Assembly (NCBI GenBank): GCA_003221635.1
Contig: QHSR01000063.1
Coordinates: forward strand, 1-33,188
Length of the DNA stretch: 33,188 nt
Direction of reading: 5' to 3'
Source of the DNA: Candidatus Rokuibacteriota bacterium
GTDB taxonomy: Bacteria > Methylomirabilota > Methylomirabilia > Rokubacteriales > CSP1-6
Shown here: piece after piece, positions 14,015 through 22,069 of the stretch
Numbering within the stretch: position 1 is the first letter of the stretch
Layout of the letters: the number at the start of each line of letters is the position of its first letter
The notes under the pieces: generated by a model
What the model was told of the DNA's origin: nothing
What the model saw: only the letters and a program-made list of their open reading frames with translations
Databases searched by the model: none
Position numbers and translations under genes: made by a program

Positions 14015-14869
14015 TCAGCGACCCTCGAGCGCGACCTGTTCGGCGTACGCGGCCCGGTAGCCATCGTAGGAGCGGGCATAGGCCGCGCGGGCCGCCTCGT
14101 CGAGATCGGCGGTCGGCGTGGGCTCGAGCTCGAAGTGGCCGAACGTATCGACACCGCGGACCAGCATGGCCGGCGTCTTGTGCTTCACGCCCAGGTGTTG
14201 CGCCTCGGTCGGGATGTAGCTGATCGCCAGGCCGATGCGACGTCCGGGCGACCGATTCGGCTGCGAGCGATGGAGGCACAGCGTGTGGTGCAACGAGAAC
14301 TCGCCCGCGCGCAGCGGAGCCAGAACCGCCGGCGTGTCGTCCACGTCCCCGACGACAGCCTGGCCCGCACGATTCACGCTGCCGGCCACGACACCCGCGC
14401 GATGGGGCATTTGCCCGCGACCGTGACTGCCAGGCAAGAATTCCATGCAGCCGTTCTCGGCCGTCGCTTCGGTGAGCGCGAGCCACGCGGTGACGTGCAC
14501 GTACGGGCGCAATCCGAAATACGTGGCATCCTGATGCCAGGCGGCGATCGCCGTGCTTTCGGGCTCCTTGATGAACCACGTCGAGGTGTACACGAGGATA
14601 TTGGGACCGATGAGATCCTCGACGGCGTCCAGGATCGCGGGGTGGCGGGCGAGCGCATGGACCCAGGTCAAGAGGACGTGCGTGCGGGACCGGTAGCGTG
14701 GGTCCGTTCCATCGGACGTGAGCGGTCCGCCGACGACCGCTTCGAACGCCTCGAGTCTCCCGCGATAGTAGGCCGCCTGCTGACGCGTGAGCGCCACCAT
14801 GGGCGACAGGAATCCGTTTCGCGCGTAGCTCTCGGCCTGGGCTGAGGAAAGCTTCGTCGGCATGGTCAT
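14015..14869 (-). CDS. Phytanoyl-CoA dioxygenase (PhyH)-family Fe(II)/2-oxoglutarate oxygenase
   Basis: The 284-residue product has the metal triad of this family: His and Asp in AAWHQDATYFG and the distal His in HHTLCLHRSQPN, followed by the 2-oxoglutarate-binding Arg region SPGRRIGLAISYIP. The HxD form indicates hydroxylation rather than halogenation, since halogenases have Ala or Gly in place of Asp. The middle segment ENGCMEFLPGSHG is typical. ATG 14869 follows GAGGTAAGTGG; a second ATG at 14863 is possible. The gene starts 4 bases after the isochorismatase-like gene, so the two form an operon. The substrate is unknown. Confidence 0.9.
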   Translation of the reverse strand: MTMPTKLSSAQAESYARNGFLSPMVALTRQQAAYYRGRLEAFEAVVGGPLTSDGTDPRYRSRTHVLLTWVHALARHPAILDAVEDLIGPNILVYTSTWFIKEPESTAIAAWHQDATYFGLRPYVHVTAWLALTEATAENGCMEFLPGSHGRGQMPHRAGVVAGSVNRAGQAVVGDVDDTPAVLAPLRAGEFSLHHTLCLHRSQPNRSPGRRIGLAISYIPTEAQHLGVKHKTPAMLVRGVDTFGHFELEPTPTADLDEAARAAYARSYDGYRAAYAEQVALEGR

Positions 14870-14873
14870 CCAC

Positions 14874-15503
14874 TTACCTCACTGTCGGGACCGCGAGCAT
14901 CGCCAGGGCTTGCGCAAGGGTGCGGACGCGTGCGTACATCTTCATGGACTTGTCGAGGCTGTAGGCGTGAGCCGCGCCGTCGCCGCCCCAGCAGCACTCG
15001 CGGACGACCACGGTGTCGAGGTCCATGCTGAAGGCCTCACGGACGCTAGTCTCGACGCCGCGATTGGTCGCCCCGCCGCCGATCACCAGCGCGGTGCGGC
15101 GGAGCATTCGCAGCAACTCGGCCACCCCGGTGCCGTAGAATGCGCTGGGCCGGCGCTTGAGGTACACGTAGTCCAGGGGCCGGGGGGCGATCTCGTCGGG
15201 GAAGCCGGCGTCCGGCGTGCCCTCGACGCAGTTGGTGAGGGACGGCACCCCCGTCTCGACGCTGAGGTCGGTGGGCAGCAACACGACGTCGGCGCCGTCC
15301 GCCCGGCTGACCGGGGTCGTATAGATGATGGGCACGGCGCGCGCGCGGCAGGCGCCGATCAGGGCGACCCAGGCGTCCAGGACGGGCCGCATCGCCGCGC
15401 GGCGGGCGGGATCGGCGGGAGTCAGCGCACGGCGGCAGGCGTCGTAGACGATCAGGGCGGCGCGCGAGGCGTCGATGCGGTCGGGCGTGGCTCTGGTGCT
15501 CAT
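14874..15503 (-). CDS. Isochorismatase-like (cysteine hydrolase fold) protein lacking the catalytic Cys
   Basis: The 209-residue protein has the isochorismatase/nicotinamidase fold: the N-terminal Asp strand ALIVYDACR, the Lys motif YLKRRPSAFYGTGV and the late ATNRGVETSVREAF motif. In amidohydrolase members the last motif reads TNxCVxxT, with the nucleophilic Cys. Here the position is Gly. Asp and Lys are kept. Isochorismatases that cleave a vinyl ether (PhzD, EntB) also lack this Cys, so a non-amidase reaction or a binding role is possible. ATG 15503 is likely; ATG 15512 is also in frame. The gene is divergent from the ThuA-like gene, with 34 bases between starts. Confidence 0.82.
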   Translation of the reverse strand: MSTRATPDRIDASRAALIVYDACRRALTPADPARRAAMRPVLDAWVALIGACRARAVPIIYTTPVSRADGADVVLLPTDLSVETGVPSLTNCVEGTPDAGFPDEIAPRPLDYVYLKRRPSAFYGTGVAELLRMLRRTALVIGGGATNRGVETSVREAFSMDLDTVVVRECCWGGDGAAHAYSLDKSMKMYARVRTLAQALAMLAVPTVR

Positions 15504-15510
15504 GGCCGAC

Positions 15511-15518
15511 ATTCTAAT
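15511..15518. promoter_or_regulatory. AT-rich -10-like sequence shared by two divergent genes
   Basis: Only 34 bases separate the starts at 15503 (minus) and 15538 (plus). The sequence here reads TCTAAT on the plus strand (15513-15518) and TAGAAT on the minus strand (15516-15511), each 5 of 6 matches to a -10 box. No good -35 box is seen for either. On the minus side a start about 7 bases on would again give an almost leaderless message. Confidence 0.3.
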
Positions 15519-15537
15519 CTGGACGCGAGGTGATCCG

Positions 15538-16347
15538 ATGACAGAGACGAAGCCCGGACGCGCGCACCTCATCGCCGGCGGCTTTCCGCCTGGTTCGTCT
15601 GCCGGGCACGACCACGACTATGCCCGCCTGCGGCTGCTCGGGCTCCTGGCGGAGCGGGGCGTTGCCGCCTCGGTCGCCAACGACTTCGCGGACGTCGAGA
15701 AGTGGCTGCCGGTGAGCCGGTTGCTGATCACCTACGTGGCCGGCCCGTACCCCGACGCCGCGCAGTGCCGCGCGATCCAGCGCTGGCTGGAAGCGGGCGG
15801 CCACTGGCTCGGCTTGCACGGCACCAGCGGCGGCCGCGCCGAGCGGGTCGAAGGCTCGCGACAGCGCCGCACGGTGAAGACCGAGCACCACGCGCTGCTC
15901 GGGAGCTACTTCCTCACTCATCCTCCCATCTGCAAGATCCGCGTCGACGTGGCGGCCGGCGACACGAGCCTGACGCGAGGACTCACCGCGTCGTTCGTCG
16001 TCGAGGACGAGCCGTACTTCATCGAGCTCCAGGATCCAGGGGCGACGCGAATCTTGCTGACCGCGGACTACGGCCCGGGCGCCGCGTCGCCCACCATCGG
16101 CACCCTCTACCCCTCGGACACGTCGTTGCGGCCCGACGGCAAGACCCGCGTGCTCGGCTACACCCGTGAGGTGGGCAAAGGCGGCGTCACGTACTTCGCG
16201 CTCGGCCATTGCCACAATCCGGCGATCCGAGCGTCCCGGGCTGTCGACCCGACGGACACGACGCCGCTCACGTTTCGAGGCTCCTGGGAGAGCGATGGGT
16301 TCATCACGCTGTTGCGCAACGCCATCGCCCGGGGCGTGGGCGCCTAG
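15538..16347 (+). CDS. ThuA-like (trehalose utilisation-type) protein
   Basis: The 269-residue protein has the class I amidotransferase-like fold of ThuA domains: LIAGGFPPGSSAGHDHDYAR near the start, an RLLITYVAGPYPDAAQC strand, LEAGGHWLGLHGTSGG at the would-be nucleophile elbow, and the late pair GKGGVTYFALGHCHNP and GSWESDGFITLLRNAI. The usual Cys nucleophile of glutamine amidotransferases is absent, as in ThuA proteins in general. ThuA takes part in disaccharide catabolism, but most homologues have no proven activity. ATG 15538 follows GAGGTGA at 15527-15533. Its divergent neighbour is the isochorismatase-like gene. Confidence 0.82.
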   Translation: MTETKPGRAHLIAGGFPPGSSAGHDHDYARLRLLGLLAERGVAASVANDFADVEKWLPVSRLLITYVAGPYPDAAQCRAIQRWLEAGGHWLGLHGTSGGRAERVEGSRQRRTVKTEHHALLGSYFLTHPPICKIRVDVAAGDTSLTRGLTASFVVEDEPYFIELQDPGATRILLTADYGPGAASPTIGTLYPSDTSLRPDGKTRVLGYTREVGKGGVTYFALGHCHNPAIRASRAVDPTDTTPLTFRGSWESDGFITLLRNAIARGVGA

Positions 16348-16421
16348 CGGCCCGGAGAGCGCCGACGCGCGACGCTTTGACGCGCCGCTGAACGCCCCGC
16401 GTCCTCCGCGAGCTCCGCCGG

Positions 16422-16940
16422 CTATTTCATCCGTTCCTGGATCTTCGCGATGGCAGCGCGGGCGCACTCCTCGTCGAACTGGCCGCCGGGAGCTCCGCTC
16501 ACGCCGATCGCGCCGATCGCCTTTCCGCCGGCCATGATGGTCACGCCGCCGACCGCGTACGTCACGTTGGGCAGCGGCGTCTGCGGCACCGTGGTGGGGG
16601 GATTCTTCGCCACTCGGTCGGCGACGGCCTTCGTGCTGTCTTCCTTGCGCGCGAGCGTCAGCGAGGCGGCCGAGTACGCCTTGTAAAAGGCGTTGTCGAG
16701 CGTATGGATCGGCGCGCCGTTACCCCGCAGCAGGGCCTGGCGAACGCCATCGAGATCGACGACGACCGCCGTCACCGTGTACCCCTTCTGAGCGCAGGTC
16801 GCGACCGAATCCCCCACCAGCTCATTCGCCAGCGCTGCCGAGAGTTTCTGCGTGGTGACCAACCCTTGAGCCCCAGCGCCCGTCGTTGCGCCAACGAGGG
16901 CGAACGCGAACACCGCACCTGCCGCCAAGGTTCGTGACAT
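16422..16940 (-). CDS. Exported GlcG/HbpS-like protein (DUF336)
   Basis: The 172-residue product has a clear Sec signal (residues 1-24, cleavage near AGAQG), then the GlcG/HbpS domain: an N-terminal helix, VTAVVVDLDGVRQALLRGNGA, a helix with KAYSAASLTLARKED, and the glycine-rich end YAVGGVTIMAGGKAIGAIGVSGAPGG. Some members bind heme or cobalamin-like ligands; others are found next to catabolic oxidoreductases. No heme ligand can be named here. ATG 16940 is preceded by GGGGAGGAAAGC, a strong ribosome site. It lies between a ThuA-like gene and an amidohydrolase gene that points away. Confidence 0.87.
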   Translation of the reverse strand: MSRTLAAGAVFAFALVGATTGAGAQGLVTTQKLSAALANELVGDSVATCAQKGYTVTAVVVDLDGVRQALLRGNGAPIHTLDNAFYKAYSAASLTLARKEDSTKAVADRVAKNPPTTVPQTPLPNVTYAVGGVTIMAGGKAIGAIGVSGAPGGQFDEECARAAIAKIQERMK

Positions 16941-17136
16941 GCTTTCCTCCCCGTCGATTTCCCCGGCCAGACGCCTGGAGTGGGCCAACGCGCGAGCCGT
17001 GCCCCCGCGGATCATACTCCAGTGAGGGAGCCACGGGGCCCGTTCTCCACCGGGTGTTTCACGGCGCTTGAAGACGGCGAGAATCTCGGCTAAAGAGACA
17101 GTACCCGCGGATGTCCACACAGGGAAGGAGCACGCC

Positions 17137-17940
17137 ATGCTGGTCGTCGACGCGCAGATCCACATCTGGAAAAACAACAAGCCGACGAATCCGAACCACC
17201 GTCAGGTCACCGACTTTACGGCGGATGACGTGCTGAAGGAGATGGACGAAGGCGGCGTCAGCGCGGCCGTGATCCACCCGCCCGGATGGGATCCCAATTC
17301 CAACGCGCTGGCGGTCGACGCCGCGCGCCAGCATCCCAACCGGCTCGCGATCCTCGGCAACTTCCCCCTCGACAAGCCGGACAGCCGCTCGTTGATCGAC
17401 GGCATGAAGAGTCGGCCGGGCATGCACGGACTCCGCTTCGCGTTGCTGCAGCCGCATCAGAAGACGTGGTTGACGGATGGAACCCTCGACTGGCTATGGC
17501 CCGCGGCCGAGCGCGCGAGACTGCCGATCGCGCTGCTCGGACCAGGCCTCCTGCAGGTCATCGGCGGGATCGCCGAACGCCATCCGGGGCTCAAGCTGAT
17601 CGTCGATCATTTCGGGCGCCCCGACGCCGCGTGGTCGAACCTGCCAGATCTTGTCACGGCGGCGAGGCATCGCAACGTGGCGCTGAAGGCGACCGGCGCG
17701 CCGAGCTACTCGAGCGAGTCCTATCCGTATCGCGACATCCACGGACACATCAGGAAGCTCTACGACGCTTTCGGCCCGGAGCGCATGTTCTGGGGTACCG
17801 ACATCACGCGGATGCCGTGCTCGTGGAAGCAGTGCGTCACGATGTTCACCGAGGAGTTGTCGTGGCTGTCGGCGAAGGACAAAGAGTTGATCATGGGGCG
17901 CGCCCTCTGCAACTGGCTCGACTGGAAGCTGCCGGGATAG
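17137..17940 (+). CDS. Amidohydrolase family 2 protein (TIM barrel metal-dependent hydrolase)
   Basis: The 267-residue protein starts with MLVVDAQIHIW, carrying the HxH-type metal motif in the QIH form. It continues with features of the 2-pyrone-4,6-dicarboxylate/4-sulfomuconolactone hydrolase group: GVSAAVIHPPGWDPN, a strand GMHGLRFALLQ, LKLIVDHFGRP with a metal or substrate His, and RMFWGTDITRMPC with the catalytic Asp. Such enzymes hydrolyse lactones or decarboxylate ring-cleavage products. ATG 17137 is chosen because GGAAGGAG ends 7 bases upstream and because the family starts here. Substrate is not known. Confidence 0.86.
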   Translation: MLVVDAQIHIWKNNKPTNPNHRQVTDFTADDVLKEMDEGGVSAAVIHPPGWDPNSNALAVDAARQHPNRLAILGNFPLDKPDSRSLIDGMKSRPGMHGLRFALLQPHQKTWLTDGTLDWLWPAAERARLPIALLGPGLLQVIGGIAERHPGLKLIVDHFGRPDAAWSNLPDLVTAARHRNVALKATGAPSYSSESYPYRDIHGHIRKLYDAFGPERMFWGTDITRMPCSWKQCVTMFTEELSWLSAKDKELIMGRALCNWLDWKLPG

Positions 17941-17980
17941 GCCATGCCGGTGAGAGCTGCTGGCCGCGAGGAGAGCGACG

Positions 17981-18229
17981 ATGGCTGACGACCCGCTGCA
18001 CGCAGAGGTCGAGCGACTCAAGGCGGAGAACGCGGCGCTGAAGGCCCGGACGACGCGCGGCGTCTCGATCAAGGTCAGCGCGAAGGGCGGCGTCTCCGTC
18101 TACGGGCTCGGCCGCTTCCCCGTGACCCTGTACAAGGAACAGTGGGTGAAACTACTCGACATCGCCGGCGACATCCGGGCCTTCATCCAGGAGCACGACG
18201 CCGAGTTGAAGACCAAGGAGCCGCGCTGA
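17981..18229 (+). CDS. Small conserved hypothetical protein with N-terminal coiled coil
   Basis: The 82-residue protein has two parts. Residues 3-25 are a leucine-zipper-like helix (DPLHAEVERLKAENAALKAR), which would form a dimeric coiled coil. Residues 28-82 are a compact basic domain with KVSAKGGVSVYGLGRFPV, LYKEQWVKLLDIAGDI and a final charged helix. The GVSVYGLGRFPVTLYKEQW motif is well formed and the codon use is that of a real gene. GAGGAG precedes the ATG. I do not recognise a function. It is convergent with, and overlaps by 47 bases, the frameshifted minus-strand frame at 18183-18600. Confidence 0.75.
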   Translation: MADDPLHAEVERLKAENAALKARTTRGVSIKVSAKGGVSVYGLGRFPVTLYKEQWVKLLDIAGDIRAFIQEHDAELKTKEPR

Positions 18230-18600
18230 CCGGACGAATCCGGAGCTCGATGGCGGTGACGCGCAGCGGCACGGTGCGATCCTGGACGCCCGTCTCGCGA
18301 GGTCCGAGGTCGTGTTCGGCGTCCGCCAGCAGGCGCTCGAAGGATGACGGCCGCTCGATCGGGCGGCCGACCACGCCGGGGCTGTAGCCCTGCAGCCAGT
18401 AGCTGTTGGTCGGATGCCCGCCACCGGCCACGACGATCACGAAGTTGTCGGGGCTGGCGGTGATCGGCCACGGATCCAGGGCGAGGCTCTCACGCGTCAC
18501 CTTGCTCGCGTCGATCTCGATCCACGCCGGGCATCCCGCGCGCCGGAGCTGTTCGGCCGGGATCCGCGAATGCTCCCAGAGGAACTCACGGATCGACCAT
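18183..18600 (-). pseudogene. Unrecognised gene with frameshift at its start
   Basis: After the molybdenum hydroxylase stop the minus strand has a strong ribosome site (CCAGGAGGGC) and ATG at 18600, but that frame stops after four codons (MVDP). The frame displaced by one base is open for about 130 codons and looks coding: SIREFLWEHSRIPAEQLRR, AWIEIDASKVTRESLALDPW, DNFVIVVAGGGHPTNSYWLQ, then RTVPLRVTAIELRI. It has no ATG or GTG near its beginning; the first is GTG 18500. Removing one G after the ATG would join start and frame. Possible explanations are a one-base insertion, real or from assembly. No family is recognised. It would be the third gene of the hydroxylase operon. Confidence 0.55.
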
Positions 18601-18627
18601 ATGCCCTCCTGGAAATCAGCTCATCGG

Positions 18628-20829
18628 CTACACGAGCTTGAGGTTCTTCAGCGGGAGGCTCCGCACCGGCTTGCCGGTCGCCGCGAAGATTGCATTGAGC
18701 ACCGCGGGCGTCACCACGCAGATCGTCGGCTCACCGACGCCACCCCAGAAGTCGTGTGACGGTACGATCACGGTCTCCACGACAGGCATTTCGGCCAGAC
18801 GCAAGATCCGGTAGCGGTCGAAGTTCAGCTCCGTCATGCGCCCGTTCTGTACGGTGCACTCGCCGTAGAACGCCGCGCTCAGACCGTAGGCCACCGAGCC
18901 TTCGACCTGGGCGGCGATCTGATCCGGGTTGACCGCATGGCCGCAATCGAGCGCCAGCACCATGCGGTGCACCTTGACCTTGCCCTCGCCGCTCACCGAG
19001 ACCTCGGCGACGGCCGCCGAATAGCTGCCGTAGCCCATGAACTGCGCGATGCCGCGATGCACGCCGGCGGGCAGCGGCTTGCCCCAGTTGCCCTTGTCCG
19101 CCACGGCGTTGAGAACGGCGAGATGCTTCGGATGCTTGCCCATGAGGGCGCGGCGGAACTCGAGCGAGTCGGTGCCGGCGGCGCGGGCCGCTTCTTCGAT
19201 GAAGCACTCCATGTACACGCCATTCTGATTGGTGTTGACGCCACGCCAGGGGCCGACCGGCACGTGCGTGTTGCGCATCGCGTACTCGATCAACAAGTTC
19301 GGCACGGTGTAGCCGAGCTGCGCGTCGCCGGGCTTGTCGGTGTACCCCTGGAGCTGTCGATCATCCTTGTTGCCGACGATCAATGCCGGATTCACGAACG
19401 CGTTGATCGACTGGCCGGAGATGCGAACGTGCAACCCGACGAGGGTGCCGTTCTCATCGAGGCCTGCGGCCAGCTTGCACTGCGAGATCGGACGGTAGAA
19501 ATCGTGCCCCATGTCCTCCTCGCGCGACCAGATCATCTTGACCGGGACGTCGGGGAACTGCCTGGCGATGAGGACCGCCTGGCGAACGTAGTCCTGGTTG
19601 CCGCCGCGCCGGCCGAAGCCGCCGCCGAGGTCGTGCCGGTAGACCTCGCACTGGGCCAGCGGGACGCCCGACTGCTCGGACAGGGCGGCCAGCGAAGCCT
19701 CCGAGTTCTGCGTCGGCACCCAGCACTCCGCCCGGTTCGCCGAGATCTTCACGGTGCAGTTCATCGGCTCCATCGTCGCGTGGGCCAGGAACGGCGTGCT
19801 GTAGACCGCTTCGACCTTCTTCGGGGCACCCTGGATGGCGGAGAGCGCGTCGCCCTCGTTGCGGAACGCGTATGCCTCCTTCGCCGCCAGCCCCTCCTTG
19901 AGGTGCTCGGCGATCGTCGCGCTCGACTGGGAGGCGCCGGCGCCTTCGTCCCAGACGATCGGCAGCGCATCGAGCGCGGACTTGGCCCGCCACCACGTGT
20001 CGGCGACGACCGCGACGGTCGCATCGTTCACCTTGACGACACGGCGGACGCCGGGCCGGCCGGACACCTTCGCCTCCTCGTAGCTCACGAGCTTGCCGCC
20101 GAACACCGGGCAGGCCTTGATGGCCGCGTGCAGCATACCCGGCAGCTTGAGATCGATCGCGTAGACCTTGCTGCCGTCGAGCTTGTCGGCCGTGTCCAGC
20201 CGCTTCACCGGCTTGCCAGCGATCTTCCAGTCCCTCGGGTTCTTGAGCGTGATGCTCTTGGGATCCGGTGCGGGCAGCTTGGCGGCGGCCTCGGCGACCT
20301 TGCCGTAGGTCGTCCTGCGCCCGGAGGCCGTGTGCGTGATGACGCCGTCGGCCACGCTGACCTCGCCGACTGGCACGTTCCACTGGTCGGCCGCCGCTTG
20401 CAGCAGCAGCATCCGCGCGACGGCGCCGCCGCGCCGGACATAGTCCTGCGAGGTGCGGATGCCGCGGCTGCCACCGGTCCCCATCTCGCCCCAGATGCGC
20501 TTGCGCGCGAGGTTCTGGCCCGGCGTGATCGACTCGGTGGCCACTTTCTTCCAATCGCACTCGAGCTCCTCGGCGACGAGCTGGGCCAGGCCGGTGAGCG
20601 TGCCTTGCCCCATCTCCGAGCGCGCGATGCGAATCACACAGGTGTCGTCGGGTTTGACGACGACCCAGGCATGGACCTCGGTGCCAGCGTTGGCCACGCT
20701 CTGTGCCTCGGCCGATCCGAACCCCGACGGCAGCCGGATCCCGATGGCCAGGCTGCCGGCGGCGGCCGCCGTGCCGACGATGAAGTTGCGGCGCGAGAGA
20801 TTCAAAATCCTGGCGCTGGTCGCTTTCAT
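18628..20829 (-). CDS. Second xanthine dehydrogenase-family molybdopterin-binding subunit (IorB-like), Tat-exported
   Basis: This 733-residue protein is a paralogue of the subunit at 7008-9188, with matching blocks throughout: Tat motif SRRNFIVGTAAAAGS, SEMGQGTLTGLAQLVAEELE, GGGFGRRGG, NTHVPVGPWRGVNTNQNG and the late GGVGEPTI with the expected catalytic Glu. It should catalyse hydroxylation of a heterocycle or oxidation of an aldehyde outside the cytoplasm. ATG 20829 follows the small-subunit stop by one base (TGA C ATG), with GGGAGGG upstream. Unlike the first copy it has no cytochrome or sulfur genes beside it. A frameshifted unknown gene follows 27 bases after its stop. Confidence 0.92.
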   Translation of the reverse strand: MKATSARILNLSRRNFIVGTAAAAGSLAIGIRLPSGFGSAEAQSVANAGTEVHAWVVVKPDDTCVIRIARSEMGQGTLTGLAQLVAEELECDWKKVATESITPGQNLARKRIWGEMGTGGSRGIRTSQDYVRRGGAVARMLLLQAAADQWNVPVGEVSVADGVITHTASGRRTTYGKVAEAAAKLPAPDPKSITLKNPRDWKIAGKPVKRLDTADKLDGSKVYAIDLKLPGMLHAAIKACPVFGGKLVSYEEAKVSGRPGVRRVVKVNDATVAVVADTWWRAKSALDALPIVWDEGAGASQSSATIAEHLKEGLAAKEAYAFRNEGDALSAIQGAPKKVEAVYSTPFLAHATMEPMNCTVKISANRAECWVPTQNSEASLAALSEQSGVPLAQCEVYRHDLGGGFGRRGGNQDYVRQAVLIARQFPDVPVKMIWSREEDMGHDFYRPISQCKLAAGLDENGTLVGLHVRISGQSINAFVNPALIVGNKDDRQLQGYTDKPGDAQLGYTVPNLLIEYAMRNTHVPVGPWRGVNTNQNGVYMECFIEEAARAAGTDSLEFRRALMGKHPKHLAVLNAVADKGNWGKPLPAGVHRGIAQFMGYGSYSAAVAEVSVSGEGKVKVHRMVLALDCGHAVNPDQIAAQVEGSVAYGLSAAFYGECTVQNGRMTELNFDRYRILRLAEMPVVETVIVPSHDFWGGVGEPTICVVTPAVLNAIFAATGKPVRSLPLKNLKLV

Positions 20830-20830
20830 G

Positions 20831-21286
20831 TCACGCCCTCCCACCGGCCGCCATGTGCACCGCCGCCCGGATGCGCTGATAGGTTCCGCATCGGCAGATG
20901 TTCGACATCGCGTCGTCGATGTCCTGGTCGGTCGGTTTCGGGTTTCTCTTCAGCAAGGCCGCCGCGGCCATGATCTGCCCGGACTGGCAGTAACCGCACT
21001 GCGGCACGTCGACCGCCGCCCAGGCCTTCTGCACGGGATGCGAGCGGGTGGCCGACAGCCCTTCGATGGTGACGATCTTATCGGTGGCCTTCACGCTCCC
21101 GACCGGCATAGCGCAGGAGCGCACCAACGCGCCGTTGATGTGCACGGAACAGGCGCCGCATTGCGCGACGCCACAACCATACTTGGTGCCCGTCAGGCCC
21201 ACCTGCTCGCGGATGGCCCACAGCAGCGGCGTGTCGGCCTCCACCTGCACCTCACGGACCCGGCCATTGATGTTGAGCTTAGCCAT
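20831..21286 (-). CDS. (2Fe-2S) subunit of the second molybdenum hydroxylase
   Basis: The 151-residue electron-transfer subunit matches the protein at 6546-6995, with the block [20 protein letters not shown] shared exactly. Cluster motifs: [13 protein letters not shown] plus VRSC for the first, and [11 protein letters not shown] with ICRCGTY for the second. GGGAGGGG precedes ATG 21286. It is the first gene of the operon, and the 169 bases upstream to the Uma2 stop hold no other gene that I can see. The near identity of the N-terminal block to the first cassette indicates duplication or a common source. Confidence 0.92.
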   Translation of the reverse strand: MAKLNINGRVREVQVEADTPLLWAIREQVGLTGTKYGCGVAQCGACSVHINGALVRSCAMPVGSVKATDKIVTIEGLSATRSHPVQKAWAAVDVPQCGYCQSGQIMAAAALLKRNPKPTDQDIDDAMSNICRCGTYQRIRAAVHMAAGGRA

Positions 21287-21455
21287 GAACCCCTCCCACG
21301 ACTCACCGTGATGGCGACACTGTTTGCGACGCTTCGGTCGAGCACCGCGCGCCTGGATCCCCTGTGCAGCGCGATGCTACCACCCTCGAGGCGCTCCGCG
21401 CTCGTCTCCTTGCTCGGCAGTTTCCGTCACGGCGGAATGTCTCCAGGCTCCGAGA

Positions 21456-22034
21456 TCACGGCAACAGGGCCGCGACGCGGATGCGGGCTCGGGGCGCGCC
21501 GAGCGGCGTGACGGCCGCGTTGCGTCGGAGCAGACTGACCGAGGTGTACCGGGCGTCGCCGTGCGCCGATGACTCGCGGACCGGCTCCCGGTAGACCTCC
21601 AGCACCTCGTCGATCAAATTGACCACCCAGTAGTCGGCGATCCCTGCTCGCGCATACAGGGAGCCCTTGCGCAGCCGGTCGAGCGCGAGCGACGTGTCGG
21701 CGACCTCGACGACCAGCACGGGCTGGGACGGATGGGCGTCGCGGTAGTCTCGCGGCCGGCCCGGCACGACGACGACGTCGGGCTCGGGCTCCGATCGTTC
21801 ATCGAGCGCGATCGGTTTTTCCTCCCGCACGTAGTACGTGCGGCCGAACGCCTTCTCGAGCGCAGCGCGTACCAGGGCGACGGCCGTGGCGTGGCGCCCA
21901 CCGTGCGGCTCCCGAGTGACGAGCAGGCCGTCCAGCAACTCGACCCGGTCCTCCGGGCCGAAGATGCCGACGTCAACGAGGCGGTCGTATCGGGCTCGCG
22001 TCATCCGCCAGAGGGGCAGAACTGGCGCTTTCAT
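21456..22034 (-). CDS. Uma2-family (DUF820) PD-(D/E)XK nuclease-like protein
   Basis: The 192-residue protein shows the Uma2 pattern: an N-terminal RMTRARYDRLVDVGIFGPED, then the strand VELLDGLLV, the active-site block SEPEPDVVVVPG with Asp, and QPVLVVEVADTSLALDR with Glu, followed by Lys in RLRKGSLYARAGIADYWVVN. These match a restriction endonuclease-like fold. Uma2 proteins are common in multiple copies in some bacterial groups and have no settled role. ATG 22034 is the natural family start. It lies 35 bases after the SWIM protein stop on the same strand. Confidence 0.87.
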   Translation of the reverse strand: MKAPVLPLWRMTRARYDRLVDVGIFGPEDRVELLDGLLVTREPHGGRHATAVALVRAALEKAFGRTYYVREEKPIALDERSEPEPDVVVVPGRPRDYRDAHPSQPVLVVEVADTSLALDRLRKGSLYARAGIADYWVVNLIDEVLEVYREPVRESSAHGDARYTSVSLLRRNAAVTPLGAPRARIRVAALLP

Positions 22035-22069
22035 GGCTGTCGCCACGATACGGCAACCGCGACCAGGGC

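Noticed and set aside
18937-20973. Long plus-strand frame opposite the second molybdenum hydroxylase
   Set aside because: Same antisense artefact of high GC. The minus strand encodes the recognised enzyme.
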